Origin: Halomonas sp.
GTDB taxonomy: Bacteria; Pseudomonadota; Gammaproteobacteria; Pseudomonadales; Halomonadaceae
Direction of reading: 5' to 3'
Assembly: GCF_020832045.1 (NCBI RefSeq)
Contig: NZ_JAFIFK010000005.1
Location: 1-64,000, forward strand
DNA length: 64,000 bases
The notes beneath the pieces are model-generated. The model did not search any database, was not told the origin of the DNA, and saw only the letters and a list, made by a program, of their open reading frames with translations. The position numbers and the translations under genes are program-made. Shown here piece by piece: positions 21,847 to 33,604 of the stretch (its first letter is position 1; each line of letters opens with the position of its first letter).

Positions 21847-22983
21847 ATGAAACATTACTCCTTGCGTACGCGAGCGGGCCGCGCCCTTTTGTCCTGTAGC
21901 CTGGTGCTCCTTGGCGGGTGTGCCTTCGCCCCCGGTGGGCATATCGGTTATCAGACCGATTCCGCTCCCATCGATGAACTGGTGGACATTCAGCCGATCA
22001 CCTTCGGGCTGGTGCGTGCCCAGCAGCAGGATGCCCATGGCGCTGAAGACGTTGTCAGGGTCAGCGAGAGCCTGCAGCAGGACATCAATGGCTATGACTA
22101 TTACATCGGCAAGGGGGATGTGCTCAGCGTCATCGTCTACGGTCATCCGGATCTGACGATCCCGGCGGGCGGGGAGCGCAGTGCCGCCGAGTCGGGTAAT
22201 ACCGTTCACAGTGACGGCACCATCTTCTATCCCTTCATCGGTCGCATCCCTGTCGAGGGACGTACGGTACGCGAGGTGCGCGATGTCATTGCCCGCGGCC
22301 TCGAGCCCTATGTCGCCATGCCTCAGGTCGAGGTCCGGGTGGCCCAGTACAACTCGCAGCGGGTGAACGTGACCGGTGCGGTATCCGATCCCGGCCCGCT
22401 GCCGATACGCAACGTGCCGCTCACCGTGCTGGATGCCATCAGCATGTCGGGTGGGCTGGCAGAGCATGCCAACTGGCATGACGTTCTGCTGACCCGTGAT
22501 GGTGAGGAAACCCGCCTTTCGATTCACGAAATGCTCAACCGGGGCCGGCTCGATCGGAACCTGCTGTTGCGTCATGGCGATGTGCTGCATGTGCCGGACA
22601 ACAGCGACCAGAAAGTCTATGTGATGGGAGAGGTGCGCGAGCCGCGTAGCCTGCCTATCGGCACGAGCCAGCTGACGCTGACAGATGCACTCTCTCAGGC
22701 CGGCGGTATCAACGAGGGCAACGCCAACGCCTCGGGCATCTTCGTCATTCGTCGTGCACCGATAGAGAGCGACAAGCTGGCCACCGTCTATCAGCTCGAT
22801 GCCCGCAACGCGACCGCCTTGATGCTGGGCGCTGAGTTCGCCCTTGAACCTACCGATGTGATCTACGTCACCACCACCCCGCTGGGGCGCTGGAACCGGG
22901 TGGTGCGTCAGCTACTGCCTACGGTCAGCGGCATTTACCAGACCACCCGTACCGGGCGTGAGCTGGAACGGATCGGCGAGTAG
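21847..22983 (+). CDS. wza: Outer-membrane polysaccharide export lipoprotein Wza
   Basis: A 378-residue lipoprotein (lipobox LLGGC, Cys25), the usual size for Wza. The polysaccharide export domain begins near YYIGKGDVLSVIVYGHPDL and is followed by two SLBB-like domains (RVNVTGAVSDPGPLPI and KVYVMGEVREPRSLPI). The C-terminal segment would form the outer-membrane helix barrel. Wza octamers carry capsule or exopolysaccharide across the outer membrane, working with Wzc. It is the first gene after the ops leader. The binding site before ATG is weak. Confidence 0.95.
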   Translation: MKHYSLRTRAGRALLSCSLVLLGGCAFAPGGHIGYQTDSAPIDELVDIQPITFGLVRAQQQDAHGAEDVVRVSESLQQDINGYDYYIGKGDVLSVIVYGHPDLTIPAGGERSAAESGNTVHSDGTIFYPFIGRIPVEGRTVREVRDVIARGLEPYVAMPQVEVRVAQYNSQRVNVTGAVSDPGPLPIRNVPLTVLDAISMSGGLAEHANWHDVLLTRDGEETRLSIHEMLNRGRLDRNLLLRHGDVLHVPDNSDQKVYVMGEVREPRSLPIGTSQLTLTDALSQAGGINEGNANASGIFVIRRAPIESDKLATVYQLDARNATALMLGAEFALEPTDVIYVTTTPLGRWNRVVRQLLPTVSGIYQTTRTGRELERIGE

Positions 22984-22992
22984 GAGGGAAGG

Positions 22993-23451
22993 ATGTTCCA
23001 GCAAATACTCGTGGTGTGCACCGGCAATATCTGTCGCAGCCCGGTAGGCGAAGCCCTGCTGAAGCAGTTGCTTCCTGGCCATTGTATTTCATCGGCCGGA
23101 TTGGGGGCTCTCGTCGACCATGGTGCCGAGCCTACCGCGGCGCGGCTGGCAGCCGCCGATGGCCTCGATCTCTCCGCCCACCGGGCTCGTCAGCTCGATG
23201 CCGGAATGGTGAGGGAGGCCGACCTGATTCTGGTCATGAGCGAGGGACAGCGCCTGGCCATCGCCGAGCGCTTCCCCTTTGCCACGGGCAAGACAATGCG
23301 CTTTGGCCGTTGGCTGCCGAGCCGGGAAGGCGAGGGAGAGGACATTGCCGACCCTTATCGCAGGGACGAAGAGGTCTTTGTACACGTACATCGTCAGCTG
23401 ACCGAAGCGGCTCGTCTGTGGCAGGCCAGGCTGGGCAGCTCACGAAGCTGA
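22993..23451 (+). CDS. wzb: Low-molecular-weight protein tyrosine phosphatase Wzb
   Basis: A 152-residue enzyme with the catalytic P-loop CTGNICRS (Cys9 to Arg15-Ser16) near the N-terminus and a DIADPYRR segment holding the general acid Asp. It would remove phosphate from the tyrosine tail of Wzc, so that chain export can cycle. It starts 9 bases after wza with GGAGGGAAGG upstream and is followed by wzc after 38 bases. Confidence 0.95.
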   Translation: MFQQILVVCTGNICRSPVGEALLKQLLPGHCISSAGLGALVDHGAEPTAARLAAADGLDLSAHRARQLDAGMVREADLILVMSEGQRLAIAERFPFATGKTMRFGRWLPSREGEGEDIADPYRRDEEVFVHVHRQLTEAARLWQARLGSSRS

Positions 23452-23489
23452 CGCCAACGTTTTACCTTTTCACTCCAGGAACTGTATCG

Positions 23490-25688
23490 ATGGTGAGAGA
23501 GACCAAGACGGGTTCGCGCCCGGGGCATGACGATATCGATCTGGGCAGGCTGGTCGGCGTTCTGCTGGACAACAAGTGGCTGATCATGTTGGTCACGGCG
23601 ATCTTTGCCGTAGCGGCCGTGGTTCATGTGCAGCTGGCAACGCCGATCTATCGTGCCGATGCCCTCGTTCAGGTTGAGGGCAAGACCGGGCTGAGTAACC
23701 CGCTGTCTGAAGTGCGCTCCCTTCTTGGCGATGAGCCCAAGACCGACGCCGAGCTGGAAATCCTGCGCTCGCGCATGGTGCTTGGGCAGGCGGTGGACCA
23801 GGAGCGGCTCGATATCTCCGTGATCCCCACCCGGTTTCCCTTCGTCGGGGATTTCTTGGTCCGTCGTGGAATGGAGCGGCCTGAGTTCGTTCGCCGTAGC
23901 GTATGGGCCGGTGAATATCTCAACGTGGGTGAGCTGCGGGTCGATCACGACTGGCTGGGGCGAGCCTTGTTGCTGGTGGCCGGCCAGGAGGATAGCTACC
24001 GGCTGTATCACGGCGACACCTTGCTCGGTGAGGGTCAGGTCGGCGTGACTGAGGCATTCGCAGACGGTGCCATCGAGCTGCGTGTAGCAGAGCTTTCGGC
24101 CGGGGAAGGCGCCGAGTTCACCGTGGTGCGTCGCACGCGTCTCGCCGCCATCAACCAGTTGCGCGCTCGCTTCAGCGTGACCCAGCGCGGTCGCGACAGT
24201 GGCGTGTTCAGTATGACGCTGCTGGATGAAGATCCGCGGCGCGCCCAGCGTACCTTGAGCGTCATCGCCCAGATCTACCTGACGCAGAACGTCGAGCGGC
24301 ACAGCGCCGAGGCCGAGCAGAGCCTGGTATTTCTCGAAGAGCAGGTGCCTTTGGTGCGCACCGATCTGGCCTCTGCCGAGGATGCGCTGAACTCCTTCCG
24401 TATGGCGCACGAGAGTGTCGATCTCAGTATCGAGACGCGCTCGGTGCTGGATCGTGCGGTGGACATCGATGCTCGTCTCAGCGAACTGGAGATGGAGCAG
24501 GCCGAGCTGAGCCGTCGCTACAACGCTTCGCATCCGCTGTACGCCGCCATGATGGAAAAGCGCAACAACCTCGAGCGCGATCGGGAGCGGCTCAACGAGC
24601 GTATTCAGGATTTGCCTGAAACCCAGCAGCAGATCCTGCGCATGTCGCGTGACGTCGAGGTGACCCAGCAGGTCTACGTCCAGCTGCTCAACAAGATCCA
24701 GGAAATGGGCATCACCAAGGCGAGTACTGTGGGCAACGTGCGCATTCTCGACGATGCCGTGGCTCAGCCGGGGCCGGTGGAGCCGCGTAAGCCGGTCACG
24801 GTGGTGATGATCACTCTGGTCGGGGGCTTCCTGGTGGTGGCTTTCGTCATCGTTCGCAGCATTTTCAATCGCGGTGTGGAGAGCGCCGAGCAGCTCGAGG
24901 ACCTGGGGCTGCCGGTCTATGCCACCGTGCCTCTCTCCGACGATCAGCAAAAACTGGTGCGGCGCGTCAAGCGGCGCAACCGGCGCCATGGGCGTGACGT
25001 GGCCTGTGGCGTGTTGGCGCAGAATGCACCTGACGATACGGCCATCGAGGCGCTGCGCGGCCTGCGTACTTCATTGCATTTCGCCATGCTCGAAGCCGGT
25101 AACAACCGCATCATGATCACCGGACCGAGCCCCAATATCGGCAAGAGCTTCATAAGCGTCAACCTCGGAGCCGTGGTGGCTCAGGGTGGCCAGCGCGTCC
25201 TGGTGCTCGATGCGGACATGCGCAAGGGGCATGTGCACACCGCCTTCAACGACGACAGCAAAGGTGGCCTTTCCGAAGTGCTGGCCAACAAGGCAGCGCT
25301 CGATGATGTGATTCGTCAGTCGCCGATCAATGGGCTGAGCTACGTGGCCCGCGGCAAGGCACCGCCCAACCCGGCGGAACTGCTGATGAGCGATCGCTTC
25401 GCCGCGCTGTTGGACGCGCTGAGTGAGCGTTTCGATCTGGTGATCGTCGATACCCCGCCCATCCTGGCCGTGACCGATGCCGCCATCATCGGCCACCAGT
25501 GTGGCACCACGCTGATGGTGGCGCGCTTCGCTCTCAACCCACCGCGTGAAATCGATGTCGCCGTGCGGCGCCTCGAAAGCGGCGGCATCAAGGTCAAGGG
25601 CGGCATTCTCAATGCCATCGAGCGCAAGGCTGCCACCAGCTACGGCTATGGCTACTACCACTATGCCTACAAGACCACCCAGAACTGA
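23490..25688 (+). CDS. wzc: Polysaccharide co-polymerase and tyrosine autokinase Wzc
   Basis: A 732-residue inner-membrane protein. It has a Wzz-like N-terminal part with TM1 (about residues 29-50), a periplasmic region with coiled coils, a second TM near residues 430-455, and a cytoplasmic BY-kinase domain: Walker A-like GPSPNIGKS (about 543-551), Walker A' VLVLDADMRKG, Walker B VIVDTPP, and the C-terminal tyrosine cluster YGYGYYHYAY. It controls chain length and export with Wza and Wzb. The ATG at 23490 follows CAGGAAC. A much longer upstream frame is not homologous. Confidence 0.95.
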   Translation: MVRETKTGSRPGHDDIDLGRLVGVLLDNKWLIMLVTAIFAVAAVVHVQLATPIYRADALVQVEGKTGLSNPLSEVRSLLGDEPKTDAELEILRSRMVLGQAVDQERLDISVIPTRFPFVGDFLVRRGMERPEFVRRSVWAGEYLNVGELRVDHDWLGRALLLVAGQEDSYRLYHGDTLLGEGQVGVTEAFADGAIELRVAELSAGEGAEFTVVRRTRLAAINQLRARFSVTQRGRDSGVFSMTLLDEDPRRAQRTLSVIAQIYLTQNVERHSAEAEQSLVFLEEQVPLVRTDLASAEDALNSFRMAHESVDLSIETRSVLDRAVDIDARLSELEMEQAELSRRYNASHPLYAAMMEKRNNLERDRERLNERIQDLPETQQQILRMSRDVEVTQQVYVQLLNKIQEMGITKASTVGNVRILDDAVAQPGPVEPRKPVTVVMITLVGGFLVVAFVIVRSIFNRGVESAEQLEDLGLPVYATVPLSDDQQKLVRRVKRRNRRHGRDVACGVLAQNAPDDTAIEALRGLRTSLHFAMLEAGNNRIMITGPSPNIGKSFISVNLGAVVAQGGQRVLVLDADMRKGHVHTAFNDDSKGGLSEVLANKAALDDVIRQSPINGLSYVARGKAPPNPAELLMSDRFAALLDALSERFDLVIVDTPPILAVTDAAIIGHQCGTTLMVARFALNPPREIDVAVRRLESGGIKVKGGILNAIERKAATSYGYGYYHYAYKTTQN

Positions 25689-25821
25689 ACGCTGATTGCG
25701 TACGAGTTTATGTCCAGGCCCGCAATGCAGGGCCACTCCCTGGCGTGAGGCCGTGGTGTCGCAGCGTACGCGCGGCCGGCTCGAGCGCCGATCACTACCA
25801 CTCGAAAACCATGGAAGCGTC

Positions 25822-28117
<2,296 letters not shown>

Positions 28118-28125
28118 GGTGCGAG

Positions 28126-29859
28126 ATGCAGACTCAAGCGCAAGATAGCCTTCATCACGGGGTGCAGATTCACCCAAGTGCCATTGTCGACCCCGGCGCC
28201 CAGATCGGCGAGTCCTCTCGCGTCTGGCATTTCGTGCACGTTTGCGGCGGTGCCCGCATCGGTCGCGGCGTCTCGTTGGGGCAGAACGTCTTCGTCGGCA
28301 ACCGGGTCGTCATCGGCGATCGCTGCAAGGTACAGAACAACGTCTCGGTCTACGACAACGTCACCCTGGAAAACGGTGTTTTCTGTGGGCCCAGCATGGT
28401 TTTCACCAACGTCTACAACCCGCGTTCGCTGGTGGAGCGCAAAGATGAGTACCGCAGCACGCTGGTGCGGGAAGGGGCGACCCTGGGTGCCAATTGCACC
28501 ATCGTCTGCGGCGTCACCATAGGCCGCTACGCCTTCATCGGGGCTGGGGCGGTCATCAACCGGGATGTACCCGACTTCGCCCTGATGATGGGGGTTCCCG
28601 CCCGCCAACAGGGATGGATGAGCCGTCACGGCGAGCGTCTCGACCTGCCGCTCGAGGGCGAGGGCGAAGTGACCTGCCCGCACACCGGCGATCGCTATCG
28701 ACTCGAAGGCGGCACCCTCAGTTGCCTGCCGGCGCAGCAAGATTCCACCCCATCCGTGAAGGACGACGGCCGCATGGAATTTATCGACCTCAAGGCCCAG
28801 CAGGTGCGCATCCGTGAGCGCATCAATGCCGGCATCCGCAGTGTCCTCGAGCACGGCAAGTATATTCTCGGCCCGGAGGTCGATGAGCTCGAGGCGCGGT
28901 TGGCGGAGTATGTCGGCGTTCGGCACTGCATCACCTGCGCCAATGGCACCGATGCCCTGCAGATTGCGCAGATGGCACTGGGTATCGCCCCCGGCGATGA
29001 GGTGATCACCCCCGGTTTCACTTACATTGCAACCGCCGAGACGGTGGCGCTGCTTGGCGCACGCCCCGTTTACGTGGATATCGACCCGCGCACGTACCTG
29101 CTCGACCCCGACAAGCTCGAGGCGGCGATCACGCCGCGAACCCGCGCCATCATCCCGGTATCGCTGTACGGCCAGTGCGCCGACATGGATGCCATCAATG
29201 CCATCGCGGCACGGCATGGCATTCCGGTGATCGAGGATGGGGCTCAGAGCTTCGGTGCCACCTACCGCGGTCGTCGCTCCTGCGGCCTGTCCAGCATCGC
29301 CACGACGTCCTTCTTCCCCAGCAAGCCGCTGGGCTGCTACGGCGACGGTGGCGCTCTGTTCACCGACGATGACGAACTGGCCACGGTGCTTCGCCAGATT
29401 GCACGACACGGTCAGGGGCGTCGCTATTACCACGTCAGGATTGGTGTCAACAGCCGCCTGGATACGCTGCAGGCTGCCATTCTGCTGCCCAAGCTCGACA
29501 TCCTCGACGAAGAGCTGCTGCTGCGTGAGAAAGTGGCCGAGCGTTATGGCCGCCTGCTACGCGCCCATGGCTTTACGTCGCCCTACGTCGAGCCTCACAA
29601 CACCAGTGCCTACGCCCAGTACACGGTGGAGGTCGACGACCGTGAAGTGGTGATGGCGCGGTTGGCCGAGGCGGGCATTCCCACCGCCGTGCACTATCCG
29701 ATTCCGCTCAACAAGCAGCCTGCCGTGGCCGATCCGAGTGTGGATCTGCCGATCGGCAATCTGGCGTCGCGGCGGGTGGTGAGTCTGCCCATGCATCCCT
29801 ATCTCAGCGCCGAGGATCAGGAGCGGATCGTTACGGCACTGGGCGAGGCGGTGGTCTGA
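28126..29859 (+). CDS. WbpD-WbpE fusion: UDP-sugar N-acetyltransferase + PLP aminotransferase
   Basis: One 577-codon frame with no internal stop. Residues about 15-200 are a left-handed beta-helix acetyltransferase like WbpD, including its Cys-containing tail [18 protein letters not shown]. After a linker of about 16 residues, Met217 starts a complete WbpE-like DegT/DnrJ aminotransferase ([23 protein letters not shown] lysine Lys400 in [14 protein letters not shown]). In Pseudomonas these are separate enzymes: WbpE aminates the 3-keto sugar and WbpD acetylates the product. An AAGGA 10 bases before the internal ATG (28774) could also allow separate WbpE synthesis. Confidence 0.88.
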   Translation: MQTQAQDSLHHGVQIHPSAIVDPGAQIGESSRVWHFVHVCGGARIGRGVSLGQNVFVGNRVVIGDRCKVQNNVSVYDNVTLENGVFCGPSMVFTNVYNPRSLVERKDEYRSTLVREGATLGANCTIVCGVTIGRYAFIGAGAVINRDVPDFALMMGVPARQQGWMSRHGERLDLPLEGEGEVTCPHTGDRYRLEGGTLSCLPAQQDSTPSVKDDGRMEFIDLKAQQVRIRERINAGIRSVLEHGKYILGPEVDELEARLAEYVGVRHCITCANGTDALQIAQMALGIAPGDEVITPGFTYIATAETVALLGARPVYVDIDPRTYLLDPDKLEAAITPRTRAIIPVSLYGQCADMDAINAIAARHGIPVIEDGAQSFGATYRGRRSCGLSSIATTSFFPSKPLGCYGDGGALFTDDDELATVLRQIARHGQGRRYYHVRIGVNSRLDTLQAAILLPKLDILDEELLLREKVAERYGRLLRAHGFTSPYVEPHNTSAYAQYTVEVDDREVVMARLAEAGIPTAVHYPIPLNKQPAVADPSVDLPIGNLASRRVVSLPMHPYLSAEDQERIVTALGEAVV

Positions 29860-29882
29860 GCCGCCGGTCAGGGAGATATCCA

Positions 29883-31328
29883 GTGCTAAATCGGCTCGTC
29901 ATACCGGCAAGGAAGCTCCTGCCGACTCAAGCCTTCGCCCGCGGTGTCAGCGTGTTGGTGGGGGGGACGGCAGGGGCGCAGCTGCTGACCCTTCTCGCCG
30001 CGCCGCTGCTGACCCGGCTCTACGGCCCGGAAGACTTCGGCCTGCTGGCCGTATACGGCGGGCTGCTGGCGCTGTTCACCGTCGTGGCCAGCGGTCGTTA
30101 TCAGCTGGCGATTCCGCTGCCGGAAACGCAGCGGGAGGCGGCGGAGGTGCTGGCTCTCAGCCTGCTGCTGGTATCGCTGACCACGCTGGGCGCATTGTTG
30201 TTGGTAGGGCTGGGGGGCAGGGGGCTTGCCGAGCTGCTGGGGGTGCCTGCCTTGACCCCATGGCTGTGGCTATTGCCGCTCGGCGTGGCCTTTGCCGGTA
30301 CCTACCAGGCCGTTACCCATTGGGCGGTGCGCACCCGGGCGTTCTCGACCATTGCAGCTACCCGGATAAAGCAGTCCCTGGCGCTGTTGTTCATTCAGCT
30401 CGCGGCTAGTCCCATCGGAGCCGGCGGGCTGCTGCTCGGCCATGCCGCCGGGCAAGGCGCTGGAACGCTGACCCTCGCAAGGCCGGCGCTGCGTGCCATC
30501 AAGGAACACCGCATCGGCCCGGTCGGGATGTGGTCGGCGGCACGGCGCTATCGCAAGTTCCCGCTCTTCTCCACCTGGTCGGGGCTGTTCAACACGCTGG
30601 GTAAACAGCTGCCACCGTTGCTGTTTGCGGCGTTGTTCAGTCCGCTGGCAGCGGGGCTCTACGCCCTGGCCCATCGTGTATTGGCGATGCCCATGGCGCT
30701 GATCGGCGAGGCCGTGGGCAAGGTGTTCTTCGCCAGCGCCGCCGAGGCACATCGACGTGGCGAGCTGGGCGCGCTTGTCGCCAAGGTTCATGCCGTGCTG
30801 GCGCAAGTCGCCATGCCGCCGGCTATCGTCCTGGTTCTCATCGGTCCCGACCTGTTCGCCCTGGTGTTCGGCGAGCGCTGGCGCGAAGCGGGCGAATTCG
30901 CTCGCTGGATGGCTCCTTGGCTTTATCTGGTGTTCGTCACGTCACCGCTGAGTCACCTGTTCTCGGTGCTCGAGCGTCAGGGGCAGGGGCTCATCTTCCA
31001 GACGGTCATGCTCGTCGTGCGTGTGGCGGCCATCGCCATCGGAGCGGCGGCGGACGATTTACTGCTAACGGTGGCGCTCTTCTCGCTTGGCAGTGCGGCG
31101 TGCTGGATCGGCTTTCTGGGCTGGGTGGCCTATCTGACCGGCAACCGGCTTCTTACCTTGGCGCTTTCAACCGTTACGGCCTTGCTGATCGGCCTGGGGC
31201 TACTGGCGCCGCTGATCGTCGTCGAGTTCCTTGAGCCGGCATGGCTGCCATGGGGTGCTGCGCTACTGCTTAGCGCCGCACTGGTGGGAATGCGTTATCT
31301 CCTTCTGTTCCGTAAGGCATATAAATGA
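29883..31328 (+). CDS. wzx: Wzx-type polysaccharide repeat-unit flippase
   Basis: A 481-residue integral membrane protein with about 12-14 hydrophobic segments. The N-terminal part (GGTAGAQLLTLLAAPLLTRLYGPEDFGLLAVYGG) is typical of oligosaccharide flippases of the MOP superfamily. It would move lipid-linked repeat units to the periplasm. GTG at 29883 follows AGGGAG by about 7 bases. Its TGA overlaps the next start codon (ATGA), so the two are translationally coupled. Specific Wzx identity rests on the cluster context. Confidence 0.85.
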   Translation: MLNRLVIPARKLLPTQAFARGVSVLVGGTAGAQLLTLLAAPLLTRLYGPEDFGLLAVYGGLLALFTVVASGRYQLAIPLPETQREAAEVLALSLLLVSLTTLGALLLVGLGGRGLAELLGVPALTPWLWLLPLGVAFAGTYQAVTHWAVRTRAFSTIAATRIKQSLALLFIQLAASPIGAGGLLLGHAAGQGAGTLTLARPALRAIKEHRIGPVGMWSAARRYRKFPLFSTWSGLFNTLGKQLPPLLFAALFSPLAAGLYALAHRVLAMPMALIGEAVGKVFFASAAEAHRRGELGALVAKVHAVLAQVAMPPAIVLVLIGPDLFALVFGERWREAGEFARWMAPWLYLVFVTSPLSHLFSVLERQGQGLIFQTVMLVVRVAAIAIGAAADDLLLTVALFSLGSAACWIGFLGWVAYLTGNRLLTLALSTVTALLIGLGLLAPLIVVEFLEPAWLPWGAALLLSAALVGMRYLLLFRKAYK

Positions 31329-32950
31329 GTTCGATCCACTGTCATTTAACCTCCCCTCGCTGGCAGGAGTGTGAATACTCGGGCTGTCGCGGCTTCGTGC
31401 GCGGCACTGTCTGGCAGAACGGGCACCGCCTGTCTCCCAGCGGAAGCGTAAAGCAGCTGGACATGAACGACGACGTGCATGACTGGCGCAAGCGTATGGG
31501 CGATCTCAACGGTTTCTATGCCATCGTCCGCCATACCGACAATGCCATGGTGGCTGCGGTCGACCGTATTCGCTCGATCCCGTTGTTCTACGGCGTCCAT
31601 GCCGGCAACGTATTTCTCAGCGACGATGCCGACTGGGTTCGTCAGCAGGTGGGCGAAGAGCATATCGATGAAGAGGCGCGGGCCGAGTTCGAACTTGCCG
31701 GCTACGTGACAGGCAGCGATACGCTGTTTCGTCGGGTCAAGCAGCTGCGTGCCGGTGAGGCGCTGTTCGTCAACGATACCGACCTGGGCCTAAAGCTCTC
31801 CTTGGAGCGTTACTTCAGCTTTCAGTACTACGGCATGTCCGACCGTGACGATAGCCGTCGCCTCATCCGGCTCGAGGAGATCGTCGACGAGGCTTGCGAG
31901 CAGATGATCCGTGTGGCCAACGGTCGCACCATCGTCGTGCCGCTCAGCGGCGGCTACGACTCGCGGCTGATCGCCACGTTGCTTGCCCGCCGTGAGTATC
32001 CTCGTGTACTCACCTACGCCTATGGCCATCGCGACAATCATGAGGCCAAGGTGAGCCGTGAGGTGGCCTACAGCCTTGGGCTGCCATGGACGTTCGTCGA
32101 GTACAGCCAGCAGGCGTGGAGCGGTGTAGCCGACAGCGAGGAGTACTGGAATTATCAGCAGTGGGCTTCAGGCTGGAACAGCATTGCCAACATGCAGGAC
32201 TGGTTGGCCGTCAAGCTGCTGACCGAGCAGGGCAAGGTGGAACCGGGTTCGCTGTTCGTCCCCGGCCACTGCTGCGTCACGGGCTTTCTCCTTTCGAGCG
32301 TGTTCGAGGCCAAGCGCTCGGGCCGGCTGATGGAAGTGGGCGAGCTTAGCGAGGCGATCCGTCAGCGACACTTCTCGTTGAACGTGAGCGCCGAGGGTCA
32401 AGCACTCTTCCAGCAGCGCGTGCACTCCCGCCTGGCCCAGGATTACTCCCTGGACGAGGCGTTGGATCCCGACGAGTTCATTCGCCAGTTCGTGTTGTTC
32501 GGCTGGCAGGAGCGGCAGGCCAAGTTCATCGTCAACTCCGTGCGCTGTTTCGAATTCTATGGCCACGACTGGTGGATGCCTCTTTACGACCACGACTTCA
32601 TGACCTTCTGGCAATCGGTGCCGCGCCATTGGCTCGAGCAGCGCTCCGGTTACGTCACCTTCGTCGAGAATCTCTTTGCCGAGGTCAGCGGCCACAAGGC
32701 GCCGCTGGGCAATGCCGCACACCAGTCGCGACAGAGCCTGCGGGCCCGGCTGAGCCGCTTGGACGTCTTCCGCCGGGGCCCTGGGATGCGTATGAAGCGA
32801 ATGCTCAAGCGTGTGATGCCTGGGCTGGCCCAGGGGAACACCCTGGCCTCCACGGGGCGTTTCCCGGCAGATACCTTCGAGCGTCTGCGCTCGGAAGGGT
32901 ATTCCCACAACGGCGTGGCGGCCCAGATGTTCCTCGAGAGGTTTGGCTGA
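31325..32950 (+). CDS. Asparagine-synthase-like amidotransferase lacking the N-terminal Cys
   Basis: A 541-residue protein. The C-terminal half has the ATP-pyrophosphatase loop SGGYDS (residues 208-213) of asparagine synthase. The N-terminal half resembles the class II glutaminase fold (MGDLNGFYAIV, DRIRSIPLFYG) but begins MSSIHCHLTS, without the Met-Cys nucleophile needed to use glutamine. Related proteins in O-antigen clusters (for example WbpS in P. aeruginosa O6) are proposed to amidate sugar carboxylates. The GlcNAc3NAcA carboxylate is a reasonable target. Ammonia source and product are unknown. Confidence 0.75.
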   Translation: MSSIHCHLTSPRWQECEYSGCRGFVRGTVWQNGHRLSPSGSVKQLDMNDDVHDWRKRMGDLNGFYAIVRHTDNAMVAAVDRIRSIPLFYGVHAGNVFLSDDADWVRQQVGEEHIDEEARAEFELAGYVTGSDTLFRRVKQLRAGEALFVNDTDLGLKLSLERYFSFQYYGMSDRDDSRRLIRLEEIVDEACEQMIRVANGRTIVVPLSGGYDSRLIATLLARREYPRVLTYAYGHRDNHEAKVSREVAYSLGLPWTFVEYSQQAWSGVADSEEYWNYQQWASGWNSIANMQDWLAVKLLTEQGKVEPGSLFVPGHCCVTGFLLSSVFEAKRSGRLMEVGELSEAIRQRHFSLNVSAEGQALFQQRVHSRLAQDYSLDEALDPDEFIRQFVLFGWQERQAKFIVNSVRCFEFYGHDWWMPLYDHDFMTFWQSVPRHWLEQRSGYVTFVENLFAEVSGHKAPLGNAAHQSRQSLRARLSRLDVFRRGPGMRMKRMLKRVMPGLAQGNTLASTGRFPADTFERLRSEGYSHNGVAAQMFLERFG

Positions 32951-32953
32951 GCC

Positions 32954-33577
32954 ATGACATTTTCTACGCTGGCTAGATACCTGCGAGTGGGCTTGGCATC
33001 GGTGTCGCTCATTGTGCGAAACCTCGTGCAGGTCCGCCATTTCAAAGCCGTTCCGCTGCGCTGCCATGGGGCCTATCGACTGTGCGGCATGAAGCGCATG
33101 CATCTGGCAGGGGCTCTAGCCCTGTATGCCGAGCTGCATGACGGCAAGCCGCTCGATCTCCCACGGCGCTGTCTCTATCGCCTGGCAGGCGGTCGGCTGG
33201 GCGTGGTGGCGCTGGATATCGAAGGCCACGTGGTGGGGGCTGCCTTCTATGGCTTCACCCCTCGAGACTTGGCCGAGGGCAGAGTGCACTCGAGCTTCAG
33301 TGGCGTGCACCCGGCTCACCGGGGCCGCGGCCTGGCCACCGAGCTGCGGCGCAGCGCCATCCTCCATTTTCGCGATCACGGGGTGCGTGGCTACTCCGCG
33401 CGTATCACTGCCGACAATATCGCCTCTCTAAAGCCCAGCCTGCGCCTCGGGTTTCGTATCGTCGAGAGCTACAGCGACGAGGCCACGGGCGAGAAGCGCT
33501 TCTACCTGGTCTGCGATTTCGACCAGGACTATCGCGAAGTACCGCCAGCTGGCGCACCGCTCGAGATAGGGCATTAG
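32954..33577 (+). CDS. GNAT-family N-acyltransferase
   Basis: A 207-residue protein. Its central part carries GNAT motif A, SGVHPAHRGRGLATELRR, with the Arg/Gly-x-x-Gly acyl-CoA pyrophosphate loop, and ITADNIASLKPSLRLGFRI, typical of motif B. It would acetylate or otherwise acylate an amine. It starts 3 bases after the amidotransferase-like gene and belongs to the same modification block. A substrate on the cell's own polysaccharide repeat is an inference. Confidence 0.75.
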   Translation: MTFSTLARYLRVGLASVSLIVRNLVQVRHFKAVPLRCHGAYRLCGMKRMHLAGALALYAELHDGKPLDLPRRCLYRLAGGRLGVVALDIEGHVVGAAFYGFTPRDLAEGRVHSSFSGVHPAHRGRGLATELRRSAILHFRDHGVRGYSARITADNIASLKPSLRLGFRIVESYSDEATGEKRFYLVCDFDQDYREVPPAGAPLEIGH

Positions 33578-33604
33578 AGCCGGAGACGGAAAGGAAAGCC
33601 GTAC

